The notes below the pieces were generated by a model. That model was given only the letters and a program-made list of their open reading frames with translations, was not told the DNA's origin and did not search any database. Of a DNA stretch of 64,000 nt, positions 16,200 to 24,398 are shown piece after piece. Source of the DNA: Dryocola sp051297175 (GTDB lineage Bacteria > Pseudomonadota > Gammaproteobacteria > Enterobacterales > Enterobacteriaceae); the NCBI RefSeq assembly GCF_051297175.1, contig NZ_JBINNY010000001.1, positions 930,001 through 994,000 of the forward strand, written 5' to 3'. Every line of letters starts with the position of its first letter. The stretch's first letter is position 1. Made by a program: the position numbers and the translations under genes.

Positions 16200-16961
16200 A
16201 TGATTCTGGATTCATTCTCCCTACAGGGTAAAGTTGCGGTTGTGACCGGCTGTGATACTGGCCTCGGTCAGGGTATGGCGCTGGGCCTGGCGCAGGCCGG
16301 TTGCGATATCGTCGGCATTAACATCGTTGAGCCGAAGGAGACCATCGAGCAGGTGATCGCGTTGGGCCGTCGCTTCCTGAGCCTGACCGCTGACCTGCGT
16401 AAGATCGACGGTATCCCGGCGCTGTTAGACCGCGCGGTGGCCGAGTTTGGTCATATCGATATTCTGGTTAACAACGCGGGCCTGATTCGTCGTGAAGACG
16501 CGATCAACTTCAGCGAGCAGGACTGGGACGACGTGATGAACCTGAACATTAAGAGCGTGTTCTTTATGTCTCAGGCCGTGGCGAAGCATTTCATCGCCCA
16601 GGGCAACGGCGGCAAAATCATTAATATTGCCTCTATGCTTTCTTATCAGGGCGGCATCCGCGTGCCATCTTACACCGCTTCCAAGAGCGCGGTGATGGGC
16701 GTGACCCGTCTGCTGGCGAACGAGTGGGCGAAGCACGGCATCAACGTCAACGCCATCGCGCCGGGCTATATGGCCACCAACAATACCCAGCAGCTGCGTG
16801 CTGACGAAGAGCGCAGCGCCGCGATTCTTGAGCGTATCCCTGCGGGCCGCTGGGGTCTGCCAAGCGATCTGATGGGGCCGATTGTGTTCCTGGCTTCCGG
16901 CGCGTCGGATTACATCAACGGTTATACCGTGGCGGTTGACGGCGGTTGGTTGGCACGTTGA
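16200..16961 (+). CDS. kduD: 2-dehydro-3-deoxy-D-gluconate 5-dehydrogenase KduD
   Basis: A 253-residue NAD-dependent short-chain dehydrogenase that reduces 2,5-diketo-3-deoxygluconate to 2-keto-3-deoxygluconate, the last pectin-specific step before KDG kinase and aldolase. The Rossmann signature TGCDTGLGQG is near residue 17. NNAG, the catalytic serine in NIASMLS and the YTASK motif complete the SDR set. It is almost identical in register with E. coli KduD (same 253 length). AAGGAAACCTCC directly precedes the ATG. Its usual partner kduI is not next to it or anywhere in the window. It converges on the second ogl copy across a REP pair. Confidence 0.95.
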   Translation: MILDSFSLQGKVAVVTGCDTGLGQGMALGLAQAGCDIVGINIVEPKETIEQVIALGRRFLSLTADLRKIDGIPALLDRAVAEFGHIDILVNNAGLIRREDAINFSEQDWDDVMNLNIKSVFFMSQAVAKHFIAQGNGGKIINIASMLSYQGGIRVPSYTASKSAVMGVTRLLANEWAKHGINVNAIAPGYMATNNTQQLRADEERSAAILERIPAGRWGLPSDLMGPIVFLASGASDYINGYTVAVDGGWLAR

Positions 16962-16990
16962 TTTGAGTGGTTTTGATTGAGTGATTGTGT

Positions 16991-17066
16991 GTCGGATGGC
17001 GCTTCGCTTATCCGACCTACGTTACCGTTCAAGTTGTAGGGCGGATAAGCGAAGCGCCATCCGCCG
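16991..17066. repeat. REP pair (BIME) between kduD and second ogl
   Basis: Inverted REP units GTCGGATGGCGCTTCGC...TTATCCGAC and GGGCGGATAAGCGAAGCG...CCATCCGCC between convergent genes. Confidence 0.85.
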
Positions 17067-17072
17067 TCATAC

Positions 17073-18203
17073 CTACACCCGCGCCAGATACAAAGCGGGC
17101 ATCCCTTCTTCATCTGACGTATACAACACCCACTGGTTATCCGGCGAAAACGACGGATGCGGATGTGTGACCTGGCGGTCGCCGTCTATCACCTTCCATG
17201 AGGTATTGTGCGCGCACACCGCTCTCTGCGTGCCTTTTTGCAGATCGAACACCCAGATAAACGGATCGTTAAGATCGATGTTGCCGGTTTTGTGCGGCGC
17301 GCCGTCGCCGACCACCAGCGAGCCGTCGTGGTTGCTCATCAGGTGCGAGCACGGCGGAATAGTGCGCAGCTGGCGGTTTTCCAGCGTGTGCGGATCGGCG
17401 CTCCACAGGTAGCGGTGCGCGGAGCCTTCTTTGTGCGCCACGTAATACAGCGCCGAGCCGTCCGGCACCCAAAATTCGTGGGTAAAGCTTTCGCCCGGCT
17501 CGTGCTGGCGCACTTTGCGCAGGTTGCTGCCGTCTTCGTTGATGAGCCACATGCGGGCGTCGATGGCGTCGCGCGGGCCTTCGTGGCAGAAGGCGACGGT
17601 TTGGTCGTCGAACGGGCGGTAAATCGGGTGGCCGAGCCAGCGCTTTTCCTGCAGCAGAGTCGTCTGCTCGCCGGTTTGCAGGTCGATGCGGATCAGGCGG
17701 CATTCAGGGCTTGTGAAGTAGAAGTCGCGGAATTTTTGCCAGTCGGTGAGCGGCGACCAGTCGCTTTTTTTAATCTCAATGCCGACAAGCTTCGTGCAGT
17801 CGGAATTTGCCACCCAGGTGCCGTAGGCTACCCAGTCGCTGTCCACTTCGTAAACGACGTATTCCTCAAGCGATTGCAGATCGACGCGCCGCAGCTCGCG
17901 GGTGTTTTTCACGTACCACAGCGATTTATCGTCGGCGGATAAAAAGCCGCCGAAGGTGTTGTCGCCGCTGCCTTCCGTAAGCTGGGTGGCGATCTGTTTG
18001 TTGAGATCCAGCCCGTAATAGTTCCAGTGGCCTTCGAACGCGCCGCCGAAGATAAGCGTTTGTCCGTCGCCGCTGAAGCATTTTTGGTAGAAGTAATTGC
18101 GGTGGCAAACCACGTGCGGCGGGGTGAGGCGCAAGACCTCGCTGCCGGTTTCTTTGTCGCGTCGCGAGCGGAAGGAAAGCTGGATTTTTTTGCCTTTAGC
18201 CAT
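17073..18203 (-). CDS. ogl: Oligogalacturonate lyase (Ogl), second copy
   Basis: A 376-residue PL22 lyase, clearly paralogous to the product at 14629-15804: shared ETGSEVLRLTPP-type start, CHRNYFYQKCF, YRPFDD and CHEGP blocks. It keeps the metal-site motifs CSHLMSN (near 287) and RQVTHPHPSF (near 350), so it should be active. Differences are spread evenly, which suggests an old duplication or separate acquisition rather than a recent copy. It lies downstream of togB on the same strand, separated by a terminator-like hairpin, so it is probably the last gene of the togMNAB operon with reduced read-through. The start ATG is followed by AKGKKIQLSF, matching the AKGMRVQL start of the first copy. 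Confidence 0.92.
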   Translation of the reverse strand: MAKGKKIQLSFRSRRDKETGSEVLRLTPPHVVCHRNYFYQKCFSGDGQTLIFGGAFEGHWNYYGLDLNKQIATQLTEGSGDNTFGGFLSADDKSLWYVKNTRELRRVDLQSLEEYVVYEVDSDWVAYGTWVANSDCTKLVGIEIKKSDWSPLTDWQKFRDFYFTSPECRLIRIDLQTGEQTTLLQEKRWLGHPIYRPFDDQTVAFCHEGPRDAIDARMWLINEDGSNLRKVRQHEPGESFTHEFWVPDGSALYYVAHKEGSAHRYLWSADPHTLENRQLRTIPPCSHLMSNHDGSLVVGDGAPHKTGNIDLNDPFIWVFDLQKGTQRAVCAHNTSWKVIDGDRQVTHPHPSFSPDNQWVLYTSDEEGMPALYLARV

Positions 18204-18223
18204 GACGAAGATCCTTATCGGTT

Positions 18224-18258
18224 AAAAAAATACCCTGCCGCGCAAGCGGGGCAGGGTA
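18224..18258 (-). terminator. Terminator-like hairpin between togB and second ogl
   Basis: On the minus strand TACCCTGCC and GGCAGGGTA pair around a GC-rich loop and are followed by seven T (A-run at 18224-18230). It lies after the togB stop, inside the apparent operon. Confidence 0.8.
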
Positions 18259-18278
18259 CGGGTACTTAGCTTTCGAAA

Positions 18279-19568
18279 TTAACGCATGGCACGTTTAAGG
18301 ATGCGGTTACCCTGACGTTCGAACTCTGCGGCGGTTTCTTCCACGGTTTTCTGGCCGTAGTCGATGTACTGCAGGGAGGTGCCGAACAGGGAGACGATCT
18401 GCGGATCGTCAAAGTACGGCGAGGTGGTCAGGTGGTTTGGCAGCGACTGCGCAAGCTTCAGGCCCGCTACCGCCGGATCGTTGTCTTTGATCACGCCGTC
18501 GGCGGTGAGCTGCGCTACCGCTGCTTTGCTCAGCGGTACGCCGCGCTCAAGTCCCAACGCCTCCACGCCTTCCTTGCTGTTAAGCAGGAAGTTAATCAGC
18601 TGCGCCGATTCTTTAGGGTGCTTGGTCGTTTTGCTGATTGAGAACATCTGCGCCGGTTTGAAGAACAGGCCCGCGTCTTTGGCGTCCGGCAGCATCGGGT
18701 ACGCGCCCAGATCCAGCTTCGCCGGCGGCTTCAGGTTGTCGGAATACTTGGTGATGGTGGAGTTCCACATGTACGTCCCGGCCCACTCGCCTTCGATCCA
18801 CGGCTTCATCTCGTACATGTTGCTCTTGCCGAACGAGGCGTAGTACTTGGTGTCCGGCATGACGTGGCTGTCGATAAGCTTCTTGTACATGCCGAAGAAC
18901 TCAACCCACTGCTCTTTGCTGTAGGCGAATTTTTTACCGGCAACGTCCACTTCGCCGATGTTGTACTTCTGCACCATGTACGAGCGCAGCAGCGCCAGCG
19001 TGTCCTGGTGCTCAAGCACGACCGGGAAGTACTGTTTGCCGAGCTTGCTTTCGAAGGTTTTGCCCGCCGCCATCAGCTCGTCCCAGGTTTTCGGATAGCT
19101 GACGCCCGCCTTTTTCCAGGTTTCGTCGTTGAAGTAGAAGACGCGGGCGGTGACGGAAATCGGAATGCCGTTCAGCTTGCCGTCAACCGTGGTGGACTGT
19201 AGCTCTTTCGGATCGAACTGCGACAGATCCAGATCGCCCTTCACGGCGTTCAGATCGTAGAAGCCGGTGCCGGTTTTCGAGAAGATCGGCAGCCAGTTCC
19301 AGTTGGTCTGCATGACGTCAGGCTCGGTGCCGCCCGCGATCTGCGTGGTCAGGCGCGAGAGGTGCCCGTCCCAGCCGGTGTATTCGGACTTCACGGTGAT
19401 GTTCGGGTGCTGCTTGTGGAACGCTTCCAGCGCTTTTAACGTCACCTGGTGACGCCCGTTGCCGCCCCACCAGGACATGCGCAAATCGACCTGCTCGTCG
19501 GCAAACGCCGACCCGGCGGCCATGACTAAAGTAGAGGTAATCAGGGTACTCAACACTAATTTTTTCAT
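18279..19568 (-). CDS. togB: Oligogalacturonide-binding periplasmic protein TogB
   Basis: A 429-residue extracellular solute-binding protein (family 1) that captures oligogalacturonides in the periplasm and delivers them to TogMN. The signal peptide is MKKLVLSTLITSTLVMAAGSAFA, with cleavage before DEQVDL. The following RMSWWGGNGRHQ and the SRLTTQIAGGTEPDVMQTNW block are typical of carbohydrate-binding proteins of the CUT1 class. Order in the operon is togM, togN, togA, togB, as in Dickeya. The gap to togA is 14 bases. Confidence 0.92.
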   Translation of the reverse strand: MKKLVLSTLITSTLVMAAGSAFADEQVDLRMSWWGGNGRHQVTLKALEAFHKQHPNITVKSEYTGWDGHLSRLTTQIAGGTEPDVMQTNWNWLPIFSKTGTGFYDLNAVKGDLDLSQFDPKELQSTTVDGKLNGIPISVTARVFYFNDETWKKAGVSYPKTWDELMAAGKTFESKLGKQYFPVVLEHQDTLALLRSYMVQKYNIGEVDVAGKKFAYSKEQWVEFFGMYKKLIDSHVMPDTKYYASFGKSNMYEMKPWIEGEWAGTYMWNSTITKYSDNLKPPAKLDLGAYPMLPDAKDAGLFFKPAQMFSISKTTKHPKESAQLINFLLNSKEGVEALGLERGVPLSKAAVAQLTADGVIKDNDPAVAGLKLAQSLPNHLTTSPYFDDPQIVSLFGTSLQYIDYGQKTVEETAAEFERQGNRILKRAMR

Positions 19569-19582
19569 TATCGTAGACTCAC

Positions 19583-20710
19583 TCAGAGAGAGATGTTTTG
19601 TTCTGTTTTAGCGTCAAAAATATGACATTTTTCCATGTCGAACTTGAAGTACACCTTCCGGTGAAGGCCTTTTTGAATCATTGGCTTAGCTTCGTCGGAA
19701 GGAATGCGGCAGGTCATTTCAAAGTCGGCTACCTTCAGGTAGACGAAGAATTCATGGCCCATGTTCTCCACGCGAACCATCTTTCCGCTGGAATGGCTCT
19801 CAGCGAACGGCTCATCGGAGATTGAGATAAATTCAGGACGGATGCCGAAGAACACGTCCTTGTCTTTCCACGCGGCGCAGCGTTCCTGCTGGCGTTCGTT
19901 CAGCGCCAGGGTGTCGTTGCCCACGCTAATTTGCAGGCGCCCGTCTTTTTCAATCAGCAAGCTCTGCCTGATGTTCATTTCCGGCGCGCCGATAAAGCCC
20001 GCCACGAACATGTTTTTCGGGAAGTGATAGAGGTTGTCTGGCGTATCCACCTGCATGATGTGGCCCAGCTTCATCACGCAGATACGGTCGCCCATGGTCA
20101 TCGCTTCGGTCTGATCGTGGGTGACGTAGACGGTGGTCGCCGGTTTGCCGCTTTTCTTGAGCTGCTTGTGCAGGTCGGAGATACGAATACGCATCGAGGC
20201 GCGCAGCTTCGCGTCCAGGTTAGAGAGCGGCTCGTCGAACAGGAAGACGTCCGGCTTTTTAACGATCGCACGGCCTACCGCCACGCGCTGGGCCTGGCCG
20301 CCGGAAAGCTGGCGCGGCAGGCGGTCCATCAGCTCTTCAAGTTCGAGGATTTTCGCCGCTTCGTTGACCTGGGCGGTGATTTGCTCCTTCGGCATTTTGG
20401 AGAGCTTAAGGCCGAAGGCGAGGTTTTCGCGCACCGTCATATGCGGGTAGAGCGCGTAGTTCTGGAACACCATCGCGATGCCGCGCGATTTTGGCGCGAG
20501 GTTGTTGACCACGCGCTCGCCGATTCTCACTTCGCCGCCGCTGATGGTTTCAAGGCCGGCCAGCATGCGCAGGGTGGTGGACTTCGCGCAGCCGGACGGG
20601 CCGACGATCACCATAAATTCGCCGTCGGCAATAGTCAGGTCGATACCGTGAACCGCCTGGAAGCCGTTGGAGTACACTTTTTGTAATTTGTTGAACGTTA
20701 CTTCAGCCAT
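19583..20710 (-). CDS. togA: Oligogalacturonide ABC transporter ATPase TogA
   Basis: A 375-residue MalK/UgpC-type ATPase energising the TogMN permease. It shows a Walker A with GPSGCAKSTT near residue 37 (an alanine where most relatives have glycine), the Q-loop QNYALYPHM, the ABC signature LSGGQAQRVAVGRA, Walker B VFLFDEPLSNLDA and the H-loop VTHDQTEA. The C-terminal third is the regulatory TOBE/MalK-like domain (FFGIRPEFI). It is followed closely by togB. Confidence 0.93.
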   Translation of the reverse strand: MAEVTFNKLQKVYSNGFQAVHGIDLTIADGEFMVIVGPSGCAKSTTLRMLAGLETISGGEVRIGERVVNNLAPKSRGIAMVFQNYALYPHMTVRENLAFGLKLSKMPKEQITAQVNEAAKILELEELMDRLPRQLSGGQAQRVAVGRAIVKKPDVFLFDEPLSNLDAKLRASMRIRISDLHKQLKKSGKPATTVYVTHDQTEAMTMGDRICVMKLGHIMQVDTPDNLYHFPKNMFVAGFIGAPEMNIRQSLLIEKDGRLQISVGNDTLALNERQQERCAAWKDKDVFFGIRPEFISISDEPFAESHSSGKMVRVENMGHEFFVYLKVADFEMTCRIPSDEAKPMIQKGLHRKVYFKFDMEKCHIFDAKTEQNISL

Positions 20711-20723
20711 GATATTCCCTCAC

Positions 20724-21638
20724 TTAACCTTTAATTCCGCTGCTGGTCACGCCCTGTACGAAGTAGCGTTGAGCCAGGAAGAAGATGATGATCGACGGCA
20801 GAATGGAGATGCTCGCCATTGCCAGAATTTCGTTCCACGGCGCGCCTTCGGTGACGTCGATAGACATCTTGAGCGCCAGGGCAATCGGGTATTTGTCCAC
20901 GCTGTAGACGTAGATCAGCGGCCCGATAAAGTCGTTCATTGACCACATAAACTGGAACAGGGCGACGGAGATAATGGCCGGTTTAAGAATCGGCACCACC
21001 ACGTACCACAGCACCTGGAAGGAGTTACAGCCGTCGATCTGCGCGGCTTCCTCCATGTCACGCGGCACGCCGCGCAGGAACTGGATCAGCATGAAGACAA
21101 AGAACCCTTGGGTCGCGAACGCCAGCGGCAGATAAAGCGGCAGATAGCTGTTCAACATGCCCATTTCACGGAACATCAGGTACTGCGGGATTAACAGCAC
21201 GGTGCTTGGCAGCAGCATGGTGGTAATCAGGGTAGCGAACCAAAATTTCTTAAACGGGATTTCAAAACGGGCGAAGCCGTACGCCACCACCGTGGAGGAG
21301 ATAATGGTCAGGATCACTTTCGGGATCACATACTGGAACGTGTTCCACATATAGTGGCCGAAGGTGTATTCGGTGCCGGTTTTCCAGCCGTTGACGAAGC
21401 CGTCGCTGGTGGGGTGTGCGGGCCACAGGCCGAGCGTGGTGAAGATCTCATGGTTCGGCTTAAACGACGCCGAGAACATCCACACCAGCGGGTAAAGCAT
21501 CAGCAGGCCGACCGCCAGCAGAATCACGTAGCGGATGACGCGGCTAATCTTTTCACGGCGCAGCGTGCGCTGAACTTCCTGTTCGGCCAGGTCTGCCGCA
21601 CCGTTTGCCGGTAACTGGCTTTGTTGAATATCAGCCAT
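20724..21638 (-). CDS. togN: Oligogalacturonide ABC transporter permease TogN
   Basis: A 304-residue inner-membrane permease of the MalG class with six predicted membrane helices (first near residues 38-60, YVILLAVGLLMLYPLVWMF). The coupling EAA loop is EEAAQIDGCNSFQVLWYVVVP. I chose the ATG at 21638 (MADIQQSQLP), preceded by GGGAGGCAAA. It overlaps the end of togM by eight bases, a sign of translational coupling. The longer frame to 21704 lies inside togM. Confidence 0.92.
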   Translation of the reverse strand: MADIQQSQLPANGAADLAEQEVQRTLRREKISRVIRYVILLAVGLLMLYPLVWMFSASFKPNHEIFTTLGLWPAHPTSDGFVNGWKTGTEYTFGHYMWNTFQYVIPKVILTIISSTVVAYGFARFEIPFKKFWFATLITTMLLPSTVLLIPQYLMFREMGMLNSYLPLYLPLAFATQGFFVFMLIQFLRGVPRDMEEAAQIDGCNSFQVLWYVVVPILKPAIISVALFQFMWSMNDFIGPLIYVYSVDKYPIALALKMSIDVTEGAPWNEILAMASISILPSIIIFFLAQRYFVQGVTSSGIKG

Positions 21639-22521
21639 TTTTGCCTCCCTTATCGGCAGAGTAGAACACCCAATATTTCGATGATTTAAAGGCGATGGAG
21701 GCAAAGACCGCCACGACCAGGAACAGTACCCACGCCAGCGCCGCGCCGTACCCCATTTCGAAGTATTTGAACGCCGTGTCGTAGATGTAGAGCGAGAACA
21801 GATAGGTGTAGTGGGTCGGGCCGCCGCCGGTGATGATGTACGGCGCGGTAAACTCCTGGAACGCCTGTGTCGTCTGCATGATGAAGTTAAAGAAGATGAC
21901 CGGGGTGATCAGCGGCACGGTCACTTTCATGAACATCTGCCACTTTGACGCGCCGTCGATCATCGCCGCCTCGTACTGCGACTGCGGAACGTTTTGCAGC
22001 GCGGCCAGGAAAATGACCATCGCCGAGCCAAACTGCCAGACGCGCAGCAGCGTCACCGACATCAGCGCCAGCGACGGTTCGCCCAGCCAGTTCACCGGGT
22101 CTAAGCCAAACACGCCGATAAAGCTGTTCAGCAGGCCGTCGATGGCGAACAGGGCGCGCCACAGAACGGCAATCGCCACGGAGCTGCCGAGTATCGAAGG
22201 AATGTAGTAAGCGGTGCGGAAGAAGCCGATGCCGCGCAGCTTAAAGTTCAGAACGAATGCGATGCCAAGGGCGAAAGCAAGCTTTAACGGGATGGTTAAG
22301 AACACGTACGCGAAGGTCACGCCCATGGATTTCCAGAAGAGCGAATCTTCGGTCAGCATGTAGCGATAGTTCTCGATGCCGGTAAACACCGGCGGATTCA
22401 TCAAGTCATACTCAGTAAAACTGAGGAAGAAAGATGAGACAAATGGGAAGGCGGTAAAGACAAGCAACCCTATGATATAGGGTGATATCCACGCCAGTCC
22501 CAGCATCTTGTTTTCATTCAT
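21631..22521 (-). CDS. togM: Oligogalacturonide ABC transporter permease TogM
   Basis: A 296-residue inner-membrane permease of the MalF class. The first helix is AWISPYIIGLLVFTAFPFV. The EAA loop is EAAMIDGASKWQMFMKVTVP, followed by further helices to the C-terminus. It is the first gene of togMNAB, transcribed from the region at 22522-22860 that carries two KdgR boxes and a CRP-like site. Confidence 0.92.
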   Translation of the reverse strand: MNENKMLGLAWISPYIIGLLVFTAFPFVSSFFLSFTEYDLMNPPVFTGIENYRYMLTEDSLFWKSMGVTFAYVFLTIPLKLAFALGIAFVLNFKLRGIGFFRTAYYIPSILGSSVAIAVLWRALFAIDGLLNSFIGVFGLDPVNWLGEPSLALMSVTLLRVWQFGSAMVIFLAALQNVPQSQYEAAMIDGASKWQMFMKVTVPLITPVIFFNFIMQTTQAFQEFTAPYIITGGGPTHYTYLFSLYIYDTAFKYFEMGYGAALAWVLFLVVAVFASIAFKSSKYWVFYSADKGGKNG

Positions 22522-22752
22522 ACAGACCTACCTGGTAGCCAAAGGTTAAAAAACGGGTGTTACAAATTCTTGGTAAAAACCGCACGTTCCTTCGCCCGTC
22601 GTCACTCGGCTTAATCTGCGCCAGGCGACGAGCTAGCTTAATTGTCAAGCGAATAATTCATTGATTTTATAGGGGTAATTCACCAGCAGCGTCTTTGTTA
22701 AACTCTCGCTGAGGTACAGGTTTCATAAACACGCAAACTGTGGTTCCTGATT

Positions 22753-22771
22753 TATAAAACAGCGTTTTAAT
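22753..22771. promoter_or_regulatory. KdgR-type operator of togMNAB (1)
   Basis: TATAAAACAGCGTTTTAAT is a symmetrical KdgR-like palindrome (AAAAC...GTTTT). Confidence 0.65.
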
Positions 22772-22818
22772 TCATCTTATTACTATTTGTAACCGCGTCA
22801 TTCTATAAATCGTGGAAA

Positions 22819-22834
22819 TGTGATCGGAGTCGAA
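22819..22834. promoter_or_regulatory. Possible CRP site of togMNAB
   Basis: TGTGATCGGAGTCGAA: perfect left half, right half two mismatches. It overlaps the adjoining KdgR box, so activator and repressor could compete. Confidence 0.4.
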
Positions 22835-22847
22835 ACGGTGTTTCGAA
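22829..22847. promoter_or_regulatory. KdgR-type operator of togMNAB (2)
   Basis: GTCGAAACGGTGTTTCGAA contains the symmetrical core GAAAC-GGT-GTTTC. Confidence 0.65.
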
Positions 22848-23215
22848 AATTTGAAGTGAGCAGCTTTTTGGCACTATTTACAAACAAATATCCAAAAAAA
22901 CGCCGCCTGTATTGCTGCCAGAGATGGTAGTTGTTTTTGAGATTAATCTTAGGAATAATAGCCGTTCATAAAGGCAAATTTTAACCAATCGTAAGCGGAC
23001 GTAAACGCCAGGCAGTTGCGGTGACGTTGCTGAAAAATGCCTTTTCAACAATGGCTTGCAATCGAAAGTGATGTTCACAGGGAAATGATGTGCTGCATTT
23101 CAGCGGTTTGAACAGTTTCAACCTTCATCCTTTCTGCGCGCAAAAAGCGGGCGTGAATTATTCGCGTCTGGCGTTTAGTGCAGTTCGTTTTTCATCCAAC
23201 CTTTAACGGCCACTT

Positions 23216-24352
23216 ATGTCTACTATCGAAGTGAAACCCAGTCAGCTAGAAAGCGCCCCCTCTTACCAGATGCTTCACGCGCCTCGTGAAGAAATAGATT
23301 TGCTGAATATTTTGACGACGCTGTTTGCCGCCCGAAAGCAGATTATTGCCATCACTTTTATCTTTGCCCTCGCGGGACTGGCGGCCAGCTTCCTGCTGCC
23401 GCAAAAATGGACCAGCGAAGCCGTTATCACCCCCCCTGAAAACGAGCAGATGATCGAGCTGCGCCGCGCGATGATCAACATGACGGTGTTGGACGTCGGT
23501 GCCCAGGTGGACGCGGGCCAGGTGTACAACATGTTTTTGAAGAAGTATGAATCCCAGGCGCTGCGTGAAGAGTTCCTCGCAAACTCGCCTTATGTGCAGG
23601 CGCTGCTCAGCAATAAAGAAGTGGATAAGGTCGAGCTGCATCGCGCAATCATTGCCGTTTCGGAGAAGTTCAAATCCAAAAACAACGCCGATCCGAAGAA
23701 CCCGGATAGCGCGCCTTACTCTTCCTGGACGTTAAGCTTTACCGCGCCTAACGCGGTTGACGCCCAGCAGGTGCTGAACGGCTACGTTGAGTTCATTGCG
23801 CAAAGGGTGAATAAGGATGTCGTTCAGGATCTTAAAAATGCGGTAGAACTGAAGATTGCCTTTGAGAAAGACAAGCTCCAGCTGGATCGCACGATGCTGG
23901 AAAATCAGCACAACATTAAGGTCGAACGTCTGGGCTACTCCCTGCAGGTGGCAAACGCCGCCGGAATCAAAAAGCCGGTCTACAGCAACGGCCAGGCGGT
24001 AAAAGACGACCCGGATTACTCGGTTGCCCTGGGTGCCGACGGGCTTGCTGAAAAGCTGAAGATCGAACAGTCGATCAAAGATGTCAGCGAGCTGAACGCG
24101 GCGTTGCAAAACCGCGAGCACCTGCTGAAGAAGCTAGAAGCGATTAACGTCGCCGATGTTGATTTCTACCCGTACAAGTACCAAATGCAGCCTTCTTTGC
24201 CGGTGAAAACGGACGGCCCGCGCAAGTCGCTGATTATCGTGCTTGCCGCGATGGTGGGGCTGATCGTGGCGACGGGCATGGTGCTGCTGCGCCAGGCGAT
24301 GGGTAGCCGTATGGAAGTTGAAAACCGCATCGAAATGGAAAAAATTATTTAA
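23216..24352 (+). CDS. fepE: O-antigen chain-length regulator FepE (Wzz family)
   Basis: A 378-residue polysaccharide co-polymerase anchored in the inner membrane, setting very long O-antigen chain length together with Wzy. The first membrane helix (about residues 43-60, IAITFIFALAGLAASFLLP) precedes the periplasmic coiled domain. The second helix is near the C-terminus (LIIVLAAMVGLIVATGMVL). AGIKKPVYSNGQAVKDDPDYSV is a block seen almost unchanged in E. coli FepE (377 residues). The proline-rich approach to the second helix (QPSLPVKTDGP) is typical. The ribosome site is weak. It has no polysaccharide neighbours; it sits between togM and kdgF, and a KdgR effect on it is possible but unproven. 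Confidence 0.88.
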   Translation: MSTIEVKPSQLESAPSYQMLHAPREEIDLLNILTTLFAARKQIIAITFIFALAGLAASFLLPQKWTSEAVITPPENEQMIELRRAMINMTVLDVGAQVDAGQVYNMFLKKYESQALREEFLANSPYVQALLSNKEVDKVELHRAIIAVSEKFKSKNNADPKNPDSAPYSSWTLSFTAPNAVDAQQVLNGYVEFIAQRVNKDVVQDLKNAVELKIAFEKDKLQLDRTMLENQHNIKVERLGYSLQVANAAGIKKPVYSNGQAVKDDPDYSVALGADGLAEKLKIEQSIKDVSELNAALQNREHLLKKLEAINVADVDFYPYKYQMQPSLPVKTDGPRKSLIIVLAAMVGLIVATGMVLLRQAMGSRMEVENRIEMEKII

Positions 24353-24366
24353 CGTTTTGTCCAGCG

Positions 24367-24391
24367 GCGGGTGGCGCTACGCTTACCCGCC
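24367..24391. repeat. Single REP unit between fepE and kdgF
   Basis: GCGGGTGGCGCTACGCTTACCCGC-type palindromic unit in the 46-base gap between convergent genes. Confidence 0.7.
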
Positions 24392-24398
24392 CTGCGGC

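Larger units (their letters stand above)
22522..23215. other. Divergent control region togM/fepE
   Basis: A 694-base, markedly AT-rich gap. The half nearest togM holds KdgR boxes at 22753-22771 and 22829-22847 and a CRP-like site at 22819-22834. The half nearest fepE (22860-23215) shows no repeat or RNA that I recognise. A 66-codon minus frame at 22878-23078 has no ribosome site or family likeness and is not called. Confidence 0.6.
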
